Origin: Leptodontidium sp. MPI-SDFR-AT-0119
Taxonomy: Eukaryota > Ascomycota > Leotiomycetes > Helotiales > Leptodontidiaceae
Reading direction: 5' to 3'
DNA length: 64,000 bases
Assembly (NCBI GenBank): GCA_020726505.1
Contig: JAHLEZ010000037.1
Span: forward strand, 124,001 to 188,000
The notes beneath the pieces are model-generated. The model made no database searches. It was not told the origin of the DNA and saw only the letters and a list, made by a program, of their open reading frames with translations. The first letter of the stretch is position 1, and every line of letters begins with the position of its first letter. Of this stretch, positions 56,385-64,000 are shown in pieces. The position numbers and the translations under genes were made by a program.

Positions 56385-57042
56385 TTTAGAATACTACTAG
56401 CAGTAGCTCGCAATATGAATTTGAAGGGCCCTCAATCCATCATACCAGCTCCCCTCCTTTTCCAAGTTGCCATAATTAAGCGATATGTGCCGAGTATTCA
56501 GAAAAGGTTCTGCAGTGAGCATCGCTTTGTGAAATGGAATGCTCTCCAAATCCTCCCACGTACTAAAGTTTGCCTTCGAAGACATCGTATAACCATCGCT
56601 TCGGTCCCAGCCCTTCAGGTGATTGCGATTTGAAATTGATATCGCAGGTGGTGGTCAGTGCTTCACTTTAAACTGACCACCACGACGAAGGTCTGTTGTC
56701 AAGGGCACGATTAGAATCGAAATGAAAATCAAAACGTAGCCAACTATTCTACCATAACCATTTCCATGAACGACCAATCTGATCGTGAGATTTAAGAACC
56801 AAGCTTCAGAACAGAGTATTTGATATCGGAATCTCGATATGAGCATTTTCCATTTCCGTCTTTGGACCTGAGCAGTTACTGTTGGTTTCACTAGGTAAGG
56901 GTGCGTACTGTTCAAACGTAATGCATTCCTTGATTTGGTTTTATTGTGTCTAGAGAGCTATGTAAAAGAGTTGCGACACGCGCACCGATTGAATAGGGGA
57001 CGGAAGTCACGTGATTCAACGAGCAAGCCCTCCGATTTCACA
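56385..57042. other. Intergenic region
   Basis: Convergent gap between the CocE-like gene and the uncharacterised minus-strand gene. No recognisable feature was found; an exact inverted AAACTGACCACCA/TGGTGGTCAG pair near 56648-56682 could form a hairpin. Confidence 0.35.
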
Positions 57043-57726
57043 TCAACCCTTATAAACGACGTCCTTCCCTTTGAAAACTGCCTTGAATCCAAGATCGGCG
57101 ATATCAACCCATAGCAATCTGAACCATCTCGGCGGGGTTTTCATGTACCCGTAAAACGTGATCGAATTTGGGCTATCTTTGGGCGTTCCCCTCCCAGCCG
57201 CTGCAAATTGAATCCCATCACACGCCTCATCATAATCCGCATCTACGATCTTGATCACGATACCATCTTCTCCCTTCGATGCATCCCAATAATTGCCACC
57301 TTTCGGGATTTCCGATATAGCGTCTGGGGCATCCTGAAGGGTTGTCATCGTCTCGCCATCAATCACAACGAAGTATCTGTGCCTCATATCATGATGCTCG
57401 TGGGTTCTGAAGATACCAGTCTCGTACTCCTTCGGCCAGCCGTATTTAGACCGGAAATGCGTGCGAGTCTCGAGGATGCTTGCGGATTGGCGGCTGATGT
57501 ATTCAATATCCAGCGGTATCTTCTCATCATAGGGCTCCTCGACATGGAAGCGCAAATTGCTTTTGATGTATGCTTGGAATTTCTCTTGGGTTTTCTTGTC
57601 TAGTGTGTCTCCTGCTGGCTCGACAGCTGAGGGGGAGGTGATGTAGACCGTGAAGGCCTATCAACCTGGAGATTCTTCTTGGTTGAGAGCATTGAGGAAT
57701 CGTTCAAGCGCTTGCTCTTCCGGCAT
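57043..57726 (-). CDS. Uncharacterised protein, possibly disrupted by a double stop
   Basis: The 3' part is a clear open frame: FTVYITSPSAVEPAGD, LRFHVEEPYDEKIPLDIEYI, FRTHEHHDMRHRYFVVIDGE, ending GKDVVYKG. I do not recognise the family. Upstream in the same frame lies MPEEQALERFLNALNQEESP (from 57726), separated from the rest by consecutive TGA and TAG at 57663-57658. If those were CGA and CAG before C-to-T change, the frame would be continuous; otherwise a short intron or a later start must be assumed. AT-rich DNA at 58000-58150 shows RIP-like composition nearby. Confidence 0.55.
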
Positions 57727-57974
57727 CGTTGAAGAAGAATATTGCGGTGTGGTGATTTCTTCTATGCTCTGTATGATGTAAGGTGGAAGTGATGCGCTAG
57801 ATGGTTCGTTATCATGTGTGGCGGTGTCTTTGATATGGTACGAAAGTACATTTGCGTGTTTGAAGGGGATGGCTGCGAACGGGCTACCCCCCACGGTGCA
57901 CTGTGCTGTATGCCTAGGCAGCTCAAATAGGAAAGGTTGCCGATTGCTACAGCAATATGCTTAACTAGCTTCAA

Positions 57975-58818
57975 GCTTGATTTTTAGCTAGCCTTACGAA
58001 AAGTCGCGTCGGACTCTCTCTCGTTATCTCTTATATCTGCGTCTCTTTATATAGTACTACTAAAAATAGTTAGAATAACGTCGTGAGTAGCTTAAATTGA
58101 AGCTTAATTATTACGCTTTTTAAGGAATTAATTTTTAAGTTATTTTATAAGGTTCGCGAAACAACTTTGCATGGTCTCGCATGACAGATAAGAACATATT
58201 GATTGTTTCGATGGTTTCACACGCTGGTAAGCTACAACCCATCGGCAATTTTCTCAATAAGGTCTATCTAGCCTTTTGATTTCGACATACTCTCAGCATT
58301 GGCCTGGCCATGCCAGCGCTCGTCGTGCAAGCAGAGAGAAACACGGACTACTTGTTGCCTCCTTGGACCTAGCAACTAGTAGACGCTACCCTCTTGTAAG
58401 ACTCAACGAACGGTCGCAAGTATTCATGCTGTCCGTTTCTAAACAGCGCAACGAAGCCGGGGAAGCCATTGGCGATGTCCTCGAAAGAACTATCTGACAA
58501 TTTACTTGCCAGAGCAAGGGCTGAACTTGAACTGTCCTGCCCACTCGTCAACTCAAGCATGTTGTTGGTGCCGGCCAATTGCCCGTTCCTGCCCGCGAAG
58601 CGCTCAAAATCGTCTTGCAGTTTAGGAGGCTCGATGAGCCTGGCCGAACACCGAACCGAGTCGTCGACTGGCTGCGGGTATGCAACCGCCATGAATTGGA
58701 AGGTGATATCGTACAGTTTCTCGGCCTGTTCTCAAAGGTCAGAGTTGGAACTGGGGGAGGGGGAGAAGTTGCAGAAGGAAATCATTTCTCAAGAGACAGA
58801 ACTCACTAGGCCTTCACC
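57975..58818. other. AT-rich patch and unexplained flank
   Basis: 57975-58160 is AT-rich like the central block and may be a small RIP-altered repeat remnant. 58270-58810 has normal composition with open frames on both strands (minus 58692-58369, plus 58579-58809) but no domain I can name. Confidence 0.35.
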
Positions 58819-59473
58819 ATGAAGCTCCAGACCTCTGATTGTGAAGGATTTAATGACATCCAGGCACATTCTGGCAAGACTGATAGGGAAGGATGGTCGA
58901 AGCTCCTGTATCTGCTCGTATTCGGGCTCAGCCTCTTATCTCTCTCTGGTGTTGTGTTCCGCCTTTTTATTATCGACTGGGTTGGTCGTCGCCCTCTTGC
59001 CTTGACAACTTTCACAATCATTTTTATCATCGACGTCGTCATCGGTGCTTTGGGCTTCGCAGATGCAAATAACGAATCAGTCAAGAAGGCGATTGCGGCC
59101 TTTTCCCTGCTCCCCGGCTTTTTCTTCGCCGCCGGTTTTGGTTCTCTGACGTACATTGTCTCCGCAGAGATGCCTACTACTCGTCTTCGAAACGCAACGA
59201 GTACTGTCACCCTCCACAGCATTGTCATGTTGGGCTTGCATGTATTCTGGCGCTTCCATATATTGCTAACACCGATGCGTAAGTCTTCTTTCCTCTAACA
59301 GTACATGGCTCGAATTATCACTAACCGGCATTTTTTTTTCTAGAGCTAATTTGGGAGCAAAGACGTACTTGGTTTTTGCCGGATGGATGTTGGGATGCAT
59401 TATCCTTACATTTATCTACTTACCAGAAACTAAAAATAGAAGTGCAGCAGAGTTAGATGAAATGTTTAATTGA
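58819..59473 (+). pseudogene. Truncated MFS sugar transporter (C-terminal half)
   Basis: Shows only the last helices of a sugar-porter family protein: VFRLFIIDWVGRRPLALTTF, AEMPTTRLRNATS, then YIANTDA joined by a GTAAGT...CTAG intron (about 59280-59343) to NLGAKTYLVFAGWMLGC and the family end PETKNRSAAELDEMFN. The N-terminal half with TM1-6 is absent. The frame also shifts between LHSIVMLGL and LPYIANTDA (about 59225-59260), so even the remaining half is not continuous. It is a remnant. Confidence 0.75.
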
Positions 59474-60149
59474 CGCTAGAGTTCCTGCACAGAAATTCAA
59501 AGGTATGTTTCTTTAGACTAATTCTTTACTATTAACGATAGGTACTGAGGCTATTTAAATAGGATATGTTTGTATTGGTGTATCGCAAACCCTGATAATT
59601 AAGTGAGCTGTATAATAACGAAATGGAAACTTCGGATGTTGGTCATACCGAGGTCGCGGTATAACTTTGAGTCACTCCTTTACCTTCAATATCTTGGGCA
59701 TAGAAATCTAGGTATTCATATCTCTATCATCTTAGGTAGCATGTCTATATCACAGTCCGGAGTTGATCATACCAAATATCTACGTCCCTTTTTGCCGGCC
59801 TATGTGTCGATCTACGACCAATCTTCGTCTAATGTGACAGATACAAAGGGCGGGAACTACATTTGAAGGCATGATTATGGGTTCCTACATTGCAGATAAT
59901 CTAAAGGTGTTGCCATGTACCAAGTCCATGGCGTGTAAATCTGAGAACAGGGGGCTGATACATTATTTACTAATGTAACCTTGTACATTTTTGGGTTCAA
60001 TTTCCTTTTTGAAATGTATCTATTATTTATTTATTCATTTATTTACAAATCTTCCTCGTTATTCTTCTTTAACAATCTTTTTTTTTTCTTGTTTAAGAGG
60101 CCACTAAGTAACCCGTATATCGGGTCGTAAGGGGAAAACGCCTGGGTTA
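59474..60149. other. Gap with a short TTTA-rich repeat
   Basis: No recognised gene. A TATTTATTTATTCATTTATT stretch lies at 60021-60043. An 87-codon frame at 59603-59866 has no known domain. Confidence 0.4.
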
Positions 60150-61189
60150 CCCATGACCCGTTCCTTTGTGCGCCCTAGTATCGACACCTCGCAGGTACGC
60201 GATACTTGCCAGGTGCCTATGACATAGCACTTTGTTCGTGCGACCGATAGCAGACTGCGGGATACGGGCTCCGCCGTTCAGACCTGCGATATGGTGCTCG
60301 GTGCCATTCTTCGCGGTCAGAGGGAAGATGAGCGATAGAGTATCGGGGTGTGTCCAGGCGTTAGGACAGTCTGGATAGAGACGTTTCCAACCTCAAGGAT
60401 TTGGCCATCCACTAGTGTCGCATCCCTGTCTGGAGGATGGGATGTAGAGTTAAGAGGGACCGCGTAGGTTGCCATTTCTTGCCAAGCGAGGTCAGAGGCG
60501 TAGATTGTTGAGTTGTATGTCTCTTTAAGATACTTGGCCCCGCCGTAGTGATCTAGATGCTCGTGTGTGATAATAACATGTTTAATGTAATTCCCACCGA
60601 AACCAAACTTTTTGAGCCCTGGAATCATGATCACTTGATTCACTTCTATCTCCTCCGAGGAATCGAGTGCATCAATCACGACTAACCTATCGTTTGTATC
60701 GTAGGCTCACGCTGACACAAAAGCATATCTAACAAAATAAAAGTTATCGAAGGGCGAAAAGGGAGTGACGAAACCAGCTGGCTGTGAGAAGAGACTTGGG
60801 TACACCTGCTGTGTGATGCACTGATCCTGGAAGAACTGGTGGATCGCGCAGTCCATGCTTAGCCCCGCAGCTTGCTCAAGAAAGTCGGTTACATTCTGTT
60901 GCTGTTGCAAAGGAAACAAGGTAGCGTTGAAGAAGCCGGTCAGAGGAGTTGGCGGCCCCGATGATGCAGTCAGGGTTGTTGTAAAGTTCACCGTGAGGTT
61001 GCCATCTGGCGGCGAAGGTGGTGGAACATTCGAAACTGGGGATGCTCGACAAGGATATTGATGGGCAGGATCGCACACAATTGCGTATGTGGCGCTGATT
61101 GTGACCGGGGGGGGTTGATAGAGATTCGCATAGTGGTGAGACTTCCACGTGAAAGTGATTAGTCTAGTATCTCGACGCTTGTCAAACAT
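60150..61189 (-). pseudogene. Metallo-beta-lactamase-fold hydrolase, disrupted
   Basis: Zinc hydrolase superfamily protein with HEHLDHYGGAKYL (HxHxDH) and a downstream TPGHTP histidine. Upstream sequence includes a hydrophilic N-terminal part (from MFDKRRDTRLITFTWK) and NFYFVRYAFVSA. Directly after VSA there is TGA at about 60706 followed in the same frame by AYDTNDRLVVIDALD; relatives have Trp here, so TGG has become TGA. After GHTP the frame slips by one (ACCCCGATACT) and continues as DTLSLIFPLTAKNGTEHH, IAGLNGGARIPQSAIGRTNK. Two independent lesions argue for a pseudogene, unless an undetected intron and an assembly error are both present. Confidence 0.78.
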
Positions 61190-62027
61190 AGGAAGAGGCT
61201 ATCCTCAACTGCTAAAGGCCGCCCTTTATGCACATCTTAAGATGCACTCCTGAAGTAACTAGGAACAGGAATCTATGACGCGGAAATAATACGGTCAATT
61301 TTCGTTTGAGGGGGGTGAAGTCAATCAACACCTTGGATGACTCTCACACGGCTCAACTGTGATTAACAGTGGCAAGATCGGCGCTCTTGAATCCGCTCTG
61401 TTACTTTATCTTCCCCCTTGGTCTCTGCATGGACGATAATACCCGGGGTCAAATCCACTGTTACTTATAAACAGCCAAAAGGCTACAGAACTCCCTAACG
61501 GATCCGGTTCAAATTGTTCACTCGCACCAAGACAGCGAATATATAAGCACATAGCAATGAATACACCCCGTAAACTACTCGCGTTTACCTTGAGATCGAA
61601 AGGATTGTAACAGAACTACAGGGTTTAATCTAATCAAAAGTTCTTTGCAAATCAACTGTGAATGAGCTCAGTCCAAAGAGGAAAGCGGATAGGATCATCA
61701 TTTGGCCACGCCTAATTGAATATACATAATGCACAGGGACGCAAACCAAGGTTTTTAGAGCGCATTGGCTTGGTTTCTCAGTGATAAATTTCGGTAATTC
61801 CAGGACTGGGAATTCCTGACTTGAAGTTCTGGCACATTGGCTTTGTTTACACTTGACATTTACAAGCAACGCTAGCGAATCATTGTTTAACCAAACGATA
61901 TCGCATCTCAAGTACAGCCGCATGTCCTGGTGGTTTTCGTGCTGCGGATAAGCCTCGCAGTCCTTGTATACGGACTCGCAAAAGTGCTGAGAATACCACC
62001 ACAGTATGTGCTTCTCAGAATAGCGTT
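61190..62027. other. Intergenic region
   Basis: Upstream of the broken metallo-beta-lactamase and downstream of the ACS transporter. A 143-codon minus frame at 61630-62061 overlaps the transporter end, but its sequence resembles no protein family and it is likely spurious. Confidence 0.4.
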
Positions 62028-63721
62028 TCAGGGTTTCCAGCGCCACTCTGGGTGTTTCCACTCCAAGTCAATAATTTCCTTCTGACTCAGCCCCGCAAGC
62101 TTCTCCATCGTCCCAGCTGCCCGTTCATCGCGCTTCTTGTTGTCGTACTTCATCCAGAAGAAAGTCAAGATAGCAAGGATCGTCCAAAGAATAGCGCATG
62201 TCAGGTTTATCCCATTTCCAATGTGGTACTTGGGCGCATCAGAAGGGAGAAATGTCCACGTTGCAATAAGTCCACCAATATTGCCGAACATTACTACAAA
62301 CGATGTCAGTTTGGGGCAAACTTTCGCCTGAGAAAGGGTGACGACACGTACCGTTCGTCCCAATTGCAATGCTCCTCGCCGAGTCGCTCAACACATTCGC
62401 ACTTACCTGCGCATTGCACATCGCACCTAGCGTGAATGCCGTACTCGCCATGAGAAAGATTGCTGCGTATCGTACGTTCGCATCAATTGTAGCCAGCATG
62501 ATCGAGAATCCTGCTATGGCCGTGGGGCCTGTGATTGCGAGGAACAATTGCCGATGGTCGAGCCGCCAACTTAGCGTTGGTATCAAGAGCACAAAAAATG
62601 CACCAACGATGTATGGAGGCACAGTCAAGAGTTGTTGTTGCACAGTTGTGCGGCCGGGATAAATGCTCCTGATAATAGTCGGGAGGAAGAAGGAGATGGA
62701 GAGGACTGTGATGTTATTGAGCATGAAAACGCCGGCCGTGGCAATAGTAATGGGGTTTGTGAAGCCGCGCTTCAGCTTTGTGCCATCAATCTTATCGAGC
62801 AAAACGGCCTGGGCCAGGCGCTCCGACTTGACGCGATTGATAGCAAATTCCTTCTCTTCTTCAGAGAGCCAGCGGGCGGTGTCGGGCCTGTCAGTGAGAG
62901 TGAAAAAGGCTATGAGTGAGACAACAATGGTGATGATCCCTTCAATCGCGAAGATCCTACATCATTGTTAGCGAGAGATAAATTCATATAATGAAGTACC
63001 AGAATGTTAACGTACATTTCCCATCTATGGAGAGATCCAAAATGCGACAACTTCAAAATACCAGAAGCTAGGAGGCCACCAAAGGCACCAGATAGCGGAG
63101 CCATAGTCATATACAAGCCAAGGCGAAATGCAAGCTCTGACCGGCGATACCAGCGCGAGAGGTAGTACGCGATGCCTGGCATGACGCCTGCCTCGAATAT
63201 GCCTAGAAGAAATCGGACAGCACATGCCTGAGCGCGCGTACGCACAAAAGCGGTCGCGACTGAGACGATTCCGAATCCGAGGGTAGTCAATGGCAGAAAC
63301 CAACCAGGGCCTGGGCTACGCTGTCAGCGTTGAATGGAATGCCAATGTTCCGAAGCCGTACCTATCAGCTTGCAGCAGAGTGTTGCTGGAACCTCGAAGA
63401 TAATATATGAGATGTAGAAGATGGAGAGAACGGTGTTGTAGTCATATCCCTCAAGCTGGAGGTCTTTTTCAAATCCAGCAAGACGAGCATTGCCTGCAAT
63501 ATAGTTAGGACTAGGACTATCTTTCTTCGATCCTCTCCTCGCGGTACTTGCTCACCAATGTTCGCGCGGTCGATGAAGCACATGAGATACAGCAAGGCAA
63601 CTGTGGGCACGACATAGAGGTCGATCTTGGTGCGCAGCTTCCTTTCAGCTCGACGCGTAGTATCATCAAAATCTGACAGGGCTACGTTCTCAATAATCTC
63701 AGTGGAGGTCTTGGAGTCCAT
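62028..63721 (-). CDS. MFS transporter, anion:cation symporter family (Dal5/allantoate permease-like)
   Basis: Plasma-membrane transporter for an organic anion or vitamin-like solute. The start at 63721 gives MDSKTSTEIIENVALSDFDD. The ACS hallmark FIDRANIG is joined by an intron (about 63553-63497) to NARLAGFEKDLQLEGYDYN. Then YISYIIFEVPATLCCKL, an intron near 63365-63308, GWFLPLTTLGFGIVSVATAF and RFLLGIFEAGVMPGIAYYLS with the family motif RFLLGxxEAGxxPG. Later exons give FAIEGIITIVVSLIAFF, RPDTARWLSEEEK and VMFGNIGGLIATWTFLPSD, ending EWKHPEWRWKP. About 490 residues, complete. It is separate from cluster D by strand and distance; its upstream region (63722-64000) lacks the CCGCGG palindrome. 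Confidence 0.92.
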
Positions 63722-64000
63722 TGTGATTGGGAAATGCAATAAGTGAGTGAAGGATGGAGAACGAAAATGGGAATGGAAAATGAAATCCGAGGATGGATGG
63801 ATGCTGTGGAGGTGGCATAGTCTAGGGGTACGGGGTATACATATGCATTTCGAAGCAGACCCCATGGGGCAAGCTATGGAGTAAATGGAGCGTGGAGAAC
63901 CACGCAATTCGGTCGAAGCCACGGTCCCTTTCCGCGTGCTTGTATAAGCCGGCAAAAGACTGTACCGCACTATTGCACGCTCTCATTATAATACAAGACA
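63722..64000. promoter_or_regulatory. Upstream region of the ACS transporter
   Basis: Promoter and leader of the transporter. TTTCCGCGTG near 63930 is only a partial match of the cluster D palindrome. Nothing else was recognised. Confidence 0.35.

Noticed and set aside
61630..62061. 143-codon minus-strand frame after the ACS transporter
   Set aside because: Overlaps the transporter's 3' end, has no family resemblance and no promoter space.

Overview
The window is nuclear DNA of a filamentous ascomycete (Pezizomycotina). Genes carry short GT...AG introns (mostly 50-90 nt), there are two Zn2Cys6 fungal-type regulators, and the families are typical of fungal accessory metabolism. A central block of about 12 kb is extremely AT-rich and full of C-to-T/G-to-A type lesions, as expected from repeat-induced point mutation (RIP). 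I could not identify the species.

Layout. (A) 1-15.8 kb is a compact catabolic or modification cluster: zinc alcohol dehydrogenase (cut by the window edge), acyl-CoA/aryl-CoA ligase, enoyl-CoA hydratase/dienoyl-CoA isomerase, Zn2Cys6 regulator, SDR oxidoreductase, TesB-like acyl-CoA thioesterase and a Baeyer-Villiger type monooxygenase. Together these could activate an acid to its CoA ester, process the side chain, release it by thioesterase and oxygenate a ketone. (B) 16.4-28.7 kb is RIP-mutated repeat DNA. It holds a dead Ty1/copia element (gag, protease, integrase, RT and RNase H all readable through stops), a younger 275-bp LTR-like insertion inside its RT/RNase H region, a minus-strand gag relic, a microsatellite, a minisatellite, and a diverged direct plus inverted repeat array. 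(C) 28.7-29.4 kb is an esterase pseudogene on the edge of the repeat block, with RIP-type stops. (D) 29.7-56.4 kb is a second cluster: Zn2Cys6 regulator, P450, phenol-hydroxylase-type flavin monooxygenase, alpha/beta-hydrolase, second P450, carotenoid/lignostilbene-type oxygenase, MFS exporter, ThDP-dependent lyase/decarboxylase and a CocE/S15 hydrolase. (E) 57-64 kb holds an uncharacterised gene with an in-frame double stop, a truncated sugar transporter, a broken metallo-beta-lactamase and an intact ACS-family (Dal5-like) transporter.

The most notable signal is a palindrome, TTCCGCGGAA. It occurs exactly four times and in near-perfect form several more times, in intergenic DNA in front of the structural genes of cluster D and not in front of its regulator. 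One 16-nt extended version is repeated verbatim in two promoters 16 kb apart. It looks like the operator of a cluster-specific Zn2Cys6 factor and defines a co-regulated unit of about 20 kb, probably for oxidative and hydrolytic breakdown of an aromatic or stilbenoid/apocarotenoid-like ester. Several cluster-D genes have broken second copies nearby (esterase, CocE hydrolase), and the ThDP gene itself seems to carry two frameshifts, so the locus may be decaying or the assembly may contain indels.
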